The notes under the pieces: generated by a model
What the model was told of the DNA's origin: nothing
The model's database searches: none
The model's input: the letters and a program-made list of their open reading frames with translations, nothing else
Part shown: one piece after another, positions 1-8,955 of the stretch
How positions within the stretch are numbered: the first letter of the stretch is position 1
Layout: the number at the start of each line of letters is the position of its first letter
Position numbers and translations under genes: made by a program
Assembly (NCBI RefSeq): GCF_014705945.2
Contig: NZ_CP061538.1
Location: 2,294,001 to 2,358,000 of the forward strand
Source: Rothia amarae
GTDB taxonomy: Bacteria > Actinomycetota > Actinomycetes > Actinomycetales > Micrococcaceae
DNA: 64,000 bases
Direction of reading: 5' to 3'

Positions 1-211
1 CCCTTTAATCTTAGAACTATCACGGTGGGATAAGGAACTTTTGTGAGCAAAATATAAGCGATGATAGGCGATTTTTAGGAATATGGTAGTCTGTTTCACT
101 GGTGTGCAGGGAAGTCTGGTCTGCCTACTCCGTTTTCTACAGTGCGGCTTCAAAACTATGATTCCACTAGTCAGAGCTGAGTAGCCGTTCTTTCTTCAAC
201 CCTGGAGCGCT

Positions 212-1546
212 ATGTCAAACGCTATTTTGTCCCGTGGTTCGCACCGTGAGACCACCCGCATCACCGAAATTCTCCGCAAAGAGTCCGTTGGTGGATTCAT
301 TTTATTAGGGGCAACAGTTGTCGCCCTTATCCTGGCGAACTCGCCGTTGCAGAGCTTCTACTTCGGACTTCGCGATACCTACCTAGGGCAAGACATCGGC
401 GATTTTCACCTCAAACTCTCGCTTGGTCATTGGGCAGCCGACGGTCTATTGGCAGTCTTCTTCTTTCTCGCCGGTTTAGAACTGAAAAAAGAGTTTGTGG
501 TGGGAGACCTTCGCAACCCCGGTAAAGCTCTGGTACCCGTTCTGGCGGCAGCAGGTGGAGTGGCAGTTCCAGCCGTGTTATATGCACTCATCAACCTGAA
601 TTCCAGTAGCGAAGCCCTGGGTGGCTGGGCGATTCCTGCAGCCACCGACATCGCGTTTGCCGTTGCAGTTTTGGCAGTCATCGGCACGCATCTCCCCGCC
701 GCCCTGCGCACCTTCCTGCTCACCCTGGCAGTGGTCGATGATCTCATAGCCATCGTGATTATTGCCCTCTTTTATTCTTCTGACCTCAAGATTCATTACC
801 TACTCTGGGCACTCATTCCCCTGGTGGTCTACGCCCTGATCGCCCGCCTAGGTGAGCGCCATTTCCACCTCAACCCCGCGTCGTCCTGGTTTATTCTGCT
901 CCCCCTGGGCGGTGTGGTTTGGGCGCTGTTCCTCAACTCGGGAATTCACGCCACCATCGCCGGAGTGGTACTGGCATTTCTGATTCCGGTGCGTCCTAAC
1001 CGCCATACAGAACAGGCGGGCGCTCATGCAGGTTTAGCGGAGGTGATGGAACATCGGGTTCGCCCCATTTCTGCAGGGTTCTGTGTTCCAGTTTTCGCGT
1101 TCTTCTCTGCGGGAGTGGCTATAGGTGGTTGGAACGGCTTCACCGAAGCACTCAGCCAGCCCATTGCCGTTGGAATCATGGTAGCGCTAGTCTGCGGCAA
1201 GGTCATCGGAATTACAGGCGCAACCTGGCTCATTACCCGCCTGGGCAAAGTAAACCTTGACCCCGACCTCAAATGGATTGACGTGCTCGGTCTTGCCTCT
1301 CTGGGAGGAATCGGATTCACCGTGTCACTCCTCATCGCAGAGCTATCTTTCGGCATCGGCTCCAGCTATAACGATTACGCCAAAATCGCGATTCTCACTG
1401 CCTCCGTACTCGCGGCAATCCTCGGCTCGCTTATTCTCAGCTCCCGCAATCGCCACTTCAAAAAGATTGAAGAGAAAGAAAAAATCGATCAGAACGATGA
1501 CGGCGTACCCGACGTCTTTACAGACGACGGCGCAAAATCTCACTAA
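212..1546 (+). CDS. nhaA: Na+/H+ antiporter NhaA, copy 1
   Basis: A 444-aa polytopic inner-membrane antiporter that exchanges cytoplasmic Na+ for external protons. NhaA hallmarks are visible: the FFLAGLELKKEFVVGDL segment, ATDIAFAVAVLA, the paired aspartates in VVDDLIAI (Asp176/Asp177, matching the ion-binding Asp pair of the family), SGIHATIAGV, and the late GGIGFTVSLLIAELSF helix. The ATG follows GGAG with good spacing. After the last helix there is a charged tail holding a DxNxDGxxD loop (see findings). A closely related second copy follows about 170 bp downstream on the same strand. The length is somewhat greater than the roughly 390 aa usual for NhaA, because of the N-terminal lead and the tail. 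Confidence 0.95.
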   Translation: MSNAILSRGSHRETTRITEILRKESVGGFILLGATVVALILANSPLQSFYFGLRDTYLGQDIGDFHLKLSLGHWAADGLLAVFFFLAGLELKKEFVVGDLRNPGKALVPVLAAAGGVAVPAVLYALINLNSSSEALGGWAIPAATDIAFAVAVLAVIGTHLPAALRTFLLTLAVVDDLIAIVIIALFYSSDLKIHYLLWALIPLVVYALIARLGERHFHLNPASSWFILLPLGGVVWALFLNSGIHATIAGVVLAFLIPVRPNRHTEQAGAHAGLAEVMEHRVRPISAGFCVPVFAFFSAGVAIGGWNGFTEALSQPIAVGIMVALVCGKVIGITGATWLITRLGKVNLDPDLKWIDVLGLASLGGIGFTVSLLIAELSFGIGSSYNDYAKIAILTASVLAAILGSLILSSRNRHFKKIEEKEKIDQNDDGVPDVFTDDGAKSH

Positions 1547-1559
1547 CGCAATACCTCCC

Positions 1560-1605
1560 GAGGTGCGGGGAAAGATGTCCACCATCCGATATTCTCCCGC
1601 ACCTC
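1560..1605 (+). terminator. hairpin after nhaA copy 1
   Basis: A perfect 10-bp stem (1560-1569 with 1596-1605) starts 14 bases after the nhaA stop codon. No clear T-run follows, so it may be a weak terminator or a processing/stability hairpin between the tandem antiporter genes. Confidence 0.45.
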
Positions 1606-1713
1606 AAATCCTTCCCCTTGCTGAATTCAGTACAGTAGACGTTAGATAAACCTGAAATACCCGGCAGCGATTTTCCAATCGAACCAACTCAGCAGAAGGG
1701 TGTACGCACGCAT

Positions 1714-3072
1714 ATGTCTAGCTCCCCAGCTTCTCCTCAGCCCACAAACAGCACGCTATCGCGCGGAAGTTACGCTGAATCAACCCGTATCTCAGAGATA
1801 TTGCGTAAAGAGTCGCTGGGCGGTTTTGTTCTGCTGGGCGCGACTATTCTGGCAATCGTCTTCTCCAATACTCCTGCCCGAGACCTATATTTTGGAGTGC
1901 GCGATTTTGAGCTAGGTTTCAACGTACCCTTCTTCCACCACCTCATGATGACCGTGAGTCAGTGGGCGGCAGATGGTTTGCTCGTAGTTTTCTTCTTCCT
2001 CACCGGTCTGGAACTAAAAAAAGAATTCGTGATTGGCGACCTCAGGGACCCCGGGCGCGCCATCGTTCCTATCGCCGCAGCGTTTGGCGGCGCGGCTCTT
2101 CCTGCAATCATCTACTTTGCAATCAATGCTTCCCAACCTGAGGCTGTTCACGGGTGGGCAATTCCTGCAGCTACCGATATTGCCTTCGCCGTAGCTGTTA
2201 TTACTGCCGTCGGATCCTATATCCCCGCCGCTCTACGGACGTTCTTGCTGACCTTGGCAGTGGTAGATGACCTTATCGCGATTTTCATCATCGCAATTTT
2301 CTACACCAACAGCTTCAAGCCCTGGTACCTGATTGCGGCCATCATTCCAATTTTGCTTTACATCTGGTTCGCCTATAAAAAGGAAAAGCTCTTCCACGAA
2401 AAGCCCTGGACGGCGTGGGCGATTCTCCTCCCCCTCGGCCTCATCACCTGGGCGCTCTTCCTCGAATCCGGTATTCACGCGACCATCTCGGGCGTCGTCC
2501 TAGGCTTCTGTGTTCCGGTGAAATACACCGAGCAAGCACGCAAGGCAGACGCCTGGGCGGGGCTGGCGGAAGTTCTTGAGCACCGTCTGCGCCCGCTTTC
2601 CACGCTCATTTGTGTACCAATTTTTGCGTTCTTCTCAGCCGGTGTTTACATCGGTGGATGGAACGGGCTCAGCACCGCGCTGACCGACTCTGTTGCATTA
2701 GGCATTATGTTTGGCCTGGTATTCGGCAAAACTATTGGTATTACGCTTACCACGTGGCTAGTTACCCGCTTGCGCAACGCAAACTTGGACCCCGACATCA
2801 AGTGGGTCGACGTCATCAGTATGGCAGTGACCGCCGGTATCGGATTTACCGTTTCGCTGCTGGTTGCCGAACTGTCCTTTGAAACCGGTTCCCACCATAC
2901 GGAGAACGCCAAGGTCGGCATTCTCGTGGGATCCGTGACGGCGGCAGTAGTGGGTGGCTTCCTGCTTTCCCTGCGCAATAAGCATTACAAGAATGTGGAG
3001 TTGCGCGAGAGCTTAGATGAGAATGCCGACGGCGTTCCCGACGTCTTCTCCGACGATTCAGGACGTCGGTAA
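1714..3072 (+). CDS. nhaA: Na+/H+ antiporter NhaA, copy 2
   Basis: A 452-aa paralogue of the preceding antiporter with the same architecture: LELKKEFVIGDL, ATDIAFAVAVITAVG, the Asp pair in VVDDLIAIF (Asp185/Asp186), SGIHATISGVVLG, and a final GIGFTVSLLVAELSF helix. The two proteins match along nearly the whole length, including the unusual C-terminal tail (DENADGVPDVF), so this is a tandem duplication that has since diverged. Having its own roughly 170-bp leader and a hairpin upstream suggests separate expression and perhaps different pH or salt responses; that is inference. Confidence 0.95.
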   Translation: MSSSPASPQPTNSTLSRGSYAESTRISEILRKESLGGFVLLGATILAIVFSNTPARDLYFGVRDFELGFNVPFFHHLMMTVSQWAADGLLVVFFFLTGLELKKEFVIGDLRDPGRAIVPIAAAFGGAALPAIIYFAINASQPEAVHGWAIPAATDIAFAVAVITAVGSYIPAALRTFLLTLAVVDDLIAIFIIAIFYTNSFKPWYLIAAIIPILLYIWFAYKKEKLFHEKPWTAWAILLPLGLITWALFLESGIHATISGVVLGFCVPVKYTEQARKADAWAGLAEVLEHRLRPLSTLICVPIFAFFSAGVYIGGWNGLSTALTDSVALGIMFGLVFGKTIGITLTTWLVTRLRNANLDPDIKWVDVISMAVTAGIGFTVSLLVAELSFETGSHHTENAKVGILVGSVTAAVVGGFLLSLRNKHYKNVELRESLDENADGVPDVFSDDSGRR

Positions 3073-3092
3073 ACCCATAAATCCCGACCAAG

Positions 3093-3150
3093 TGACCGTC
3101 TGAGCTCGTTTTGACCACATGTACATGGTCAAAACACGCTCAGGCGGTCA
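3093..3150. terminator. long bidirectional hairpin between convergent genes
   Basis: An outer 13-bp stem with one mismatch (3093-3105 with 3138-3150) stacks on an inner perfect 10-bp stem (3108-3117 with 3126-3135). It lies between nhaA copy 2 and the convergent membrane-protein gene, where a shared terminator is expected. Confidence 0.7.
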
Positions 3151-3161
3151 TTCGTTTCTCC

Positions 3162-3887
3162 CTAGACATGCAAGAACGGGAGAAGAGCAAAGCGAGTAGC
3201 GGGAAACAGAATCACGTCCAGAAGGAACGCCCCTCCCAACGCCACGCACAGCACCGGCAACACATACCGTAGCGCCGCCCCGAACCGCTCGCGCACGAAA
3301 GCCAGCGCCTTAGAGAAGAGCGCTTCTTTCCCTGCAATCAGTGCAATCACAAAGAATGTGAGCGGGAACTGGGAAAGAAGAGACCACAGCACAAGCCCCA
3401 CGCATTGAGCCCATAAAGGCTGTGACGCCGACGCCGCCACGAAAGCGGCAAACGGTACGTCGGTGGTCACCACCAGAATGAAAATTAGCGCGAAAACAAC
3501 CAGTCCTGAGGCGCTACGGTTTTTAGCAGGTTTCTCAGTTTCGCTGTTCGTTCCACGGCGCAATTGATACAGACGAAAGAGTCCGTAGCCCAGCAACCCC
3601 AGTCCGATAATTAACTTGCCCAGTAGCGTCCACACGCCGGCGTTAAGAATGGCGTGAAAAATCTGGTGCCAGGGCAATCGGGCAATAAAATCCCCAAAAA
3701 CTAGACTCAGAAAAAGTCCCCACGTGGTAACGCCCAGCAGAATAAGCAAACTGAAACCAAGCACCGTGCGTCGTCCCGAACGATTCCCGTTTTTAGCGAG
3801 AAAGTAAAGCGCCACGAACAGTGGAGCGGGGTCAAAGCCCGCTAACCCTAGGGGAAAAACGAGCGAGAAGTAGCGCGCTAAATCCAT
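3162..3887 (-). CDS. Six-TM-type membrane protein coupled to lysX
   Basis: A 241-aa protein made almost wholly of hydrophobic segments, with a short basic/polar loop near residues 110-125. I do not recognise a firm family; the layout resembles small exporters or DedA/LysE-like proteins, but no diagnostic motif is visible. Its ATG lies only two bases after the lysX stop codon, so the two are almost certainly one transcript with translational coupling. That context suggests a membrane role linked to lysyl-phosphatidylglycerol (for example lipid translocation), which is inference only. The stop codon is close to the bidirectional hairpin shared with nhaA. Confidence 0.75.
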   Translation of the reverse strand: MDLARYFSLVFPLGLAGFDPAPLFVALYFLAKNGNRSGRRTVLGFSLLILLGVTTWGLFLSLVFGDFIARLPWHQIFHAILNAGVWTLLGKLIIGLGLLGYGLFRLYQLRRGTNSETEKPAKNRSASGLVVFALIFILVVTTDVPFAAFVAASASQPLWAQCVGLVLWSLLSQFPLTFFVIALIAGKEALFSKALAFVRERFGAALRYVLPVLCVALGGAFLLDVILFPATRFALLPFLHV

Positions 3888-3889
3888 GC

Positions 3890-6800
3890 TTAGCGCACCG
3901 CAGGTTTAACGAACGGGAAGCTCAGCACGCCGCGAATCTGGGTTCCGGTCATCAGCATGACCAGACGATCCACACCGATTCCCAAACCACCTGTGGGAGG
4001 TAATCCGGTTTCTAGTGCGTAGAGGAAGTCCTCATCAATTTCCATTGCCTCGGGGTCGCCCGCTGCGGCCTTGAGGGATTGTTCGGTGAGGCGACGTCGC
4101 TGTTCCAACGCATCCGCCATTTCTGAGTAAGCGGTACCCAGCTCCATACCGTTAATGACTAAGTCCCACCGCTCAGCGAGTCCCTCCTCCGACCGATGCG
4201 GGCCAGCGAGCGGGGAGGTTTCCACGGGGAAATCCTTGTAGAAAGTGGGGAAGATGGTATTCGCTTCTACCAGTTCGCCGTAGAGTTCTTCGATGATGGC
4301 GCCAGCTCCCATGTCGTCCCGAACATAGATTTCGTTTTCGCGTGCTAGCTTCAACAGCACCTCAAAATCGGTATCGAGGGAGATTTCCCTTCCAACCGCC
4401 TCGCTGAGAGCACCGCACACGGTTTTCACCGGCCACGAACCCGAGACGTCGGTAAGAACGCGCTCATCAGCGCCCTTCTCCCCCAGTGGCAACGATTCGG
4501 TGCCGAAGACCGAGCGGGCAGCGTTTTTGATGAGCGATTCGGTAATTTCGCGCATCCCGTTGTAATCGGAGAACGGTTTATACGCCTCCAACACGGTGAA
4601 TTCGGGGTTGTGGGTGGCGTCGGCGCCCTCGTTGCGGAAGTCTCGCCCCAACTCGTAGACCGCGCCCATGTCGCCTACAACCAGGCGCTTGAGATATAGC
4701 TCGGGGGCTATACGTAGGTAAAGTTCGGCACCGTAGGCATTGATGAAGGTCTTGAAGGGGCGTGCGGAAGCCCCACCGTGGATTGAGTTCAAGATAGGGG
4801 TTTCAACCTCGGTAAAGGCTTCTCCGTCCAGAGTCGCACGAATCGAGGTAATGATTGACGTGCGCATCTTCAAGAACTCCCGTTGTTGCGGGTTCACAAT
4901 GAGGTCTGTGGAACGACGGCGCAAGCGCGCTTCAGGGTCTTTGAAGTTTTCGAAGGGGATGGCGTGCAAGGACTTCGCGCCCATAAACCAGCTAGATGCC
5001 AAGAGGGAGGCGGTTCCGTTTTTAGAACGTCCCAACGCCCCTTCGAAGACCAGGATGTCGCCCGTATCCGCGTTGTGGCGTAGCAAGTCAAGATCGGCAC
5101 CGGAGGCTTCAAATCGTTCTCTCTCACACACCACCTGCACGGTGGTAGCGCCGTCGATGAGCTCCACAAAAACGACCGAACCGAAGGAGCGGATAGCGCG
5201 AGCGCGTCCAGCCACCGATAGCCGTTCTCTTGTAGATGCACCACTTACTGCAGCGTTCTCAAACGTGGCTATCTTTTCTGCCAACTGCGCGGGGGTGAGC
5301 TGAGTAGAAATGCCTAGTGGGTAGGGGTTCATCCCCGCCTCGCGGAGCTGTTTCATGTGGCGGATGCGGTGCTTGCTTTGATCGGTGAAGCGGTGTTCTA
5401 CCGGTGCCGGCGCCACCGTATGCCGTTCGACTTCGAGCGCTTGTTTGAGCTGTTCGTCGGTGAGGCTACCGCCGGTGGATGTTTTGCGGCTGAGCCATTC
5501 GGGCAGGAATCCTTCTGCAATTCCCGAAGCAATCGCTACCGAAGGCAGGGTCACAATCGACTCGGCAGCGAGGTATCGAGGTTGCCAGAAGGGATCAAAT
5601 TTCTGGTTGAAGCGGTAAAGGCGTTCAAGTTGGAGGTAGCGGTCGAGAAATCCAAGGGTGGAGGACGCCGCGCGCGTCCAGGGGCTTGCACCAAAGTGGT
5701 CGGCCTCTACGAAAGTTTTGCGGAACATGGCGAAGTTGAGAGAGACTTCTTTGATTCCTACTTCGCTAGCTTGTTCCATGAGCTGTGCGACCATGAATTC
5801 GACGACTCCGTTGGGGGCTTGCGGCGAACGTCGCATGATATCCAGCGAGATGCCGCGGCGTCCCCAGGGCACAAAGGAGAGGATACCGACGATCGTCCCC
5901 TGAGGGTCATGAGCTGTCACCAGGGTGCTTCTGCCATCGGCAGGGTCGCCCAAACGGTTCAGCGCCATCGAGAATCCGCGTTCGGTTTCACCGTGGCGCC
6001 AGGAGTCAATGTCTGCGATAATTTCTTGCATTTTTTCCGCAGAGAGGTTGCGGTGCTGCTGGATTCGCACGCTGTAGCCTTCTGCTTCGAGACGGCGAGC
6101 TGCCTGGCGGACGTCGGTCAGCGAGGTGTTGTTGAGGGAGAAACGATCGGGGTAAAGGATTGCTTCATCGCCCATATAGGTAATGGATAGCCCTGCGGCA
6201 GCATAGGCTTTGGCGCCTTCTTCGCTCACACTCATGGCGCCCAGGTTCCAGCCGTAGGTGCGGGCATACTGGGTGAAGTTGGCGATAGCTGATGCCCAGG
6301 ACGACGGCGCACCCACCGGGTCACCCGATGCAAGGCACACCGAGCGGATGAGTCGGTAGGTTACCGCTGCTTTGCGGTCATCGGAGAAAACGATGAGCTT
6401 GTCGCGGCGGGTTGCGAAGTAAGAAAGCGAGTCATTAGCGCCGTAGGCGTGTACCAGCTCGCGCAGTTCCAGCTCGGTTTCGGGCGTCCATACGTTTTTC
6501 TCCGGCGGATTGCGCAGAACCATCAAAATAAAGAGAAGAACGCACGCGGCGTAGCTGAGTTCCATCATCTCTTGAAAAATTTTGCTGAGAAAGTACTGTT
6601 CCGGGTGGTGACCCGGGAGGTGTAGCCCTATCCCGGAAAGCAAATAGTCAAGAGCGTTTTGCCAAGCGTCTCCGGATCCGTGGCTTGCCTGAATGTTCCC
6701 AAAGACTCCAGCGAGAAGTATGGTAACACCCAAGCCAATGAGCGTTACTACGATAGCGCCTGACCAGTTTCTTCGCCCTAGCCGAGCAGGGAAGGCGTGG

Positions 6801-7252
6801 CGGGCGTGGAACAGGAAGAAGATGGAGACAACACCCACCACGATAGAGAGAATATCGAGGATGGGGTTGTAAGAATGAAGTAACGTTTTGAGTGTATTTT
6901 CGGAGGAAAACACCTTGGCTACTAAAGGTATACTCGCCAAGACTCCTAAGATTTCGAAAGTTACTACGGCGTTCAGTGCAGCTCTGCGACGTTTCACCAG
7001 GTTTACGGTAATAAGAGCCATTACAATCACCGAGACCAAAGACCGGCTGACCGGCACGTTGAGGTAGGTAAACGTGAGCTCCCACCAGGTAGACGAACGT
7101 CCTCGGTGAAGCGGGGAGAGAATCCAAGACATCAGAGTCAGAGCAGTTCCAAAAGAATAAATGCCGATGACCCAGCGGGCTATTATTTCGTCACTCTCTT
7201 TGAAGCGACTCCATCGTGATGAAGCATATGATGTGGAGCGTTTAGCGTGCAT
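3890..7252 (-). CDS. lysX: Bifunctional lysylphosphatidylglycerol synthetase / lysyl-tRNA synthetase LysX
   Basis: A 1120-aa fusion. Residues 1 to about 250 hold several membrane helices. About 260-590 is the DUF2156 aminoacyl-transferase domain that moves lysine from Lys-tRNA to phosphatidylglycerol. About 640-750 is an OB-fold anticodon-binding domain. The rest is a class II lysyl-tRNA synthetase core with motif 2 (FRNEGADATHNPEF, near residue 870) and motif 3 (GLGIGVDRLVML, near 1090). This matches the length and order of mycobacterial LysX, where it gives resistance to cationic peptides and supplies membrane potential homeostasis. The ATG follows an AGAGAGAA ribosome site. A housekeeping lysS is presumably elsewhere in the genome (inference). 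Confidence 0.95.
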   Translation of the reverse strand: MHAKRSTSYASSRWSRFKESDEIIARWVIGIYSFGTALTLMSWILSPLHRGRSSTWWELTFTYLNVPVSRSLVSVIVMALITVNLVKRRRAALNAVVTFEILGVLASIPLVAKVFSSENTLKTLLHSYNPILDILSIVVGVVSIFFLFHARHAFPARLGRRNWSGAIVVTLIGLGVTILLAGVFGNIQASHGSGDAWQNALDYLLSGIGLHLPGHHPEQYFLSKIFQEMMELSYAACVLLFILMVLRNPPEKNVWTPETELELRELVHAYGANDSLSYFATRRDKLIVFSDDRKAAVTYRLIRSVCLASGDPVGAPSSWASAIANFTQYARTYGWNLGAMSVSEEGAKAYAAAGLSITYMGDEAILYPDRFSLNNTSLTDVRQAARRLEAEGYSVRIQQHRNLSAEKMQEIIADIDSWRHGETERGFSMALNRLGDPADGRSTLVTAHDPQGTIVGILSFVPWGRRGISLDIMRRSPQAPNGVVEFMVAQLMEQASEVGIKEVSLNFAMFRKTFVEADHFGASPWTRAASSTLGFLDRYLQLERLYRFNQKFDPFWQPRYLAAESIVTLPSVAIASGIAEGFLPEWLSRKTSTGGSLTDEQLKQALEVERHTVAPAPVEHRFTDQSKHRIRHMKQLREAGMNPYPLGISTQLTPAQLAEKIATFENAAVSGASTRERLSVAGRARAIRSFGSVVFVELIDGATTVQVVCERERFEASGADLDLLRHNADTGDILVFEGALGRSKNGTASLLASSWFMGAKSLHAIPFENFKDPEARLRRRSTDLIVNPQQREFLKMRTSIITSIRATLDGEAFTEVETPILNSIHGGASARPFKTFINAYGAELYLRIAPELYLKRLVVGDMGAVYELGRDFRNEGADATHNPEFTVLEAYKPFSDYNGMREITESLIKNAARSVFGTESLPLGEKGADERVLTDVSGSWPVKTVCGALSEAVGREISLDTDFEVLLKLARENEIYVRDDMGAGAIIEELYGELVEANTIFPTFYKDFPVETSPLAGPHRSEEGLAERWDLVINGMELGTAYSEMADALEQRRRLTEQSLKAAAGDPEAMEIDEDFLYALETGLPPTGGLGIGVDRLVMLMTGTQIRGVLSFPFVKPAVR

Positions 7253-7408
7253 AGTTTCTCTCTATAATTTCCCAGTGAGTTCAGCAATACTTCCCGACGA
7301 TGAGAGTGTCTGCTGATACTTTGGTTGCGCTTTGGGGGCAAGCTAGTACCTGTATAAATAAAATACCCTTATTTGCTAAATAAAACACTTGGTGAAAGTG
7401 AGCCGCAC

Positions 7409-8581
7409 GTGCAACCTACAGATTCTCTGTTCATCTGGCTGGTGGTTGCTGTCACCGCCCTGGTTCTCATTGGCACCATTGTGGGCGTTCCGCGGTTGTG
7501 GAAGAGGGGCTGGACTAAGTACGTGGTGCAGGGTGTCTCGGTTATCTTGACGGCCCTGCTGTTGTTGCTTACCGCCGTCGTCATCCTTAACAAAGAGAAC
7601 AGCTGGTATCCCTCCTGGGGTTCCCTAACCGGCAATCCGGCGGATGAGACGGTTGTCCAGAAAGAATTTGGTGCCAGCCCCGAGAGCAAGGCAACCGCGC
7701 ATACTCATTCCGCAGTGTTGCATCAGCCCAGCGAACTTCAGGCAGATATTCACAACAATCCTGTGCTTGGCGCGCACATCCCCGCCGATACTTCGCAGGG
7801 GGCTTACATCCCTTTCACCCTCGATGGGCAGGTTAGCGGCGAAACCTACAACGTGTTGGTGTGGCTTCCGGCATCCTATTTCCAGGATAAGAACCGTTTT
7901 TTCCCGGTCATTATGGCATTCCCCGGCTACCCGGGTAGCCCGCAAACCTACGTGAGCGATCTGCAGATGGGCCAGCGAATCAACGACGCCGTTGCGGCAG
8001 GAGATATGCAGGACGCCGTGGTGGTTATTCCCGACGTCATGCCCGGCACTACGGATACCGAGTGCGTTGACGGCACTCAGGGCGGCAAAAATTCCCCTGC
8101 CCACCGCACAGAAACCTTTATTGCTCAGGATTTAGTGGGGTGGATTCAGCAGAATCTGCGCACTATTGATGAGCCAGGGGCTTGGGCAACCAGCGGGTAT
8201 TCGGCAGGTGGGTGGTGCTCTTCTATGATTGCGGTGCGCCACCCTGATATTTTTGGTGCTTCGCTTAACCAGTCGGGCTATTTCGCCCCGATTTACTCCA
8301 ATGGTCAGCAGCGGAATGACCAAAACGATTCCCGCTATTTATTAGCGGAACGGGTCAAAGAGGATAAGCCGAATGTGAATATCTACTTCTTCGCCAGCGA
8401 CGACGACCCGCTAGCAATGGAGGATTTGCCGGGATTCGTCGCGGCAGTTACCCCGCCGACTTCGGTGGTAGTGGAAACTATTAGGACCGGCGGACATCGT
8501 GCTGATGTGTGGAAGATTGGAATTGATTTAGGTTTGAAACATTTGGGTCAAGATCTCAAATATTTCGCTCCCCTGACATAA
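7409..8581 (+). CDS. Membrane-anchored alpha/beta-hydrolase esterase
   Basis: About 390 aa. Two N-terminal membrane helices (roughly residues 8-28 and 40-62) are followed by an extracellular esterase domain of the esterase D / antigen 85-like (PF00756) type. The nucleophile elbow GYSAGGW is clear, the domain has the HPDIFGASLNQSGYF strand typical of the family, and a likely catalytic His lies in TGGHRADVW. The frame is open upstream to a TTG at 7373, but I prefer the GTG at 7409, which has a GGTGAAAGTGAG ribosome site. It is convergent with the muramidase gene. Such proteins in mycolic-acid-free actinobacteria are usually called putative esterases; the substrate is unknown. Confidence 0.8.
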   Translation: MQPTDSLFIWLVVAVTALVLIGTIVGVPRLWKRGWTKYVVQGVSVILTALLLLLTAVVILNKENSWYPSWGSLTGNPADETVVQKEFGASPESKATAHTHSAVLHQPSELQADIHNNPVLGAHIPADTSQGAYIPFTLDGQVSGETYNVLVWLPASYFQDKNRFFPVIMAFPGYPGSPQTYVSDLQMGQRINDAVAAGDMQDAVVVIPDVMPGTTDTECVDGTQGGKNSPAHRTETFIAQDLVGWIQQNLRTIDEPGAWATSGYSAGGWCSSMIAVRHPDIFGASLNQSGYFAPIYSNGQQRNDQNDSRYLLAERVKEDKPNVNIYFFASDDDPLAMEDLPGFVAAVTPPTSVVVETIRTGGHRADVWKIGIDLGLKHLGQDLKYFAPLT

Positions 8582-8955
8582 AGGATTATTTTCTTCCAAA
8601 ACTATTCACCCATAAGTAGAACGGTTTTATAGCCTGCTGATTAGTCTATATTTTTTAGACTCTAAAGAATCACTCTCTTTTTCGGCGCCATCCGACCACT
8701 AACCGGTTTTCTTCACTTTGTTTTACATGATACTTACTCTAGTATTTGTGATATAGAGAACACTCTTTCTACCCACCGTTTTTAGAGAAATTTAGGAATC
8801 CCTTATGAAAATCACACCCGCCCCCGCTTTCTCGCCGTGCCCGCTTAGGATATAGCTTTCTTAATTGCTCAAAAAAATACACAGTTCCGGTAAAAATACA
8901 TGCTAAAGAATGTATTTTTACCGGAACTGTGTATTTTTTAGTTCTCGTTTAGCCT
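8582..8955. other. AT-rich convergent intergenic region
   Basis: This 374-base gap separates the esterase and the muramidase stops. Apart from the long hairpin at 8872-8939 it holds no supported gene. A 16-codon ORF (8805-8855) preceded by TTTAGGAA could be the leftover 5' end of a lost gene, but nothing more can be said. Confidence 0.5.
8872..8939. terminator. Perfect 30-bp-stem bidirectional terminator
   Basis: Arms 8872-8901 and 8910-8939 are exact reverse complements around an 8-base loop. The arms begin with A-runs and end with T-runs, so the structure has a U-tract in both directions, as expected between convergent genes. The stem is much longer than a typical terminator. Confidence 0.85.

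Noticed and set aside
5357-6190. 277-aa plus-strand ORF inside lysX
   Set aside because: Antisense shadow of the well-supported lysX frame; no conserved features and no ribosome site.
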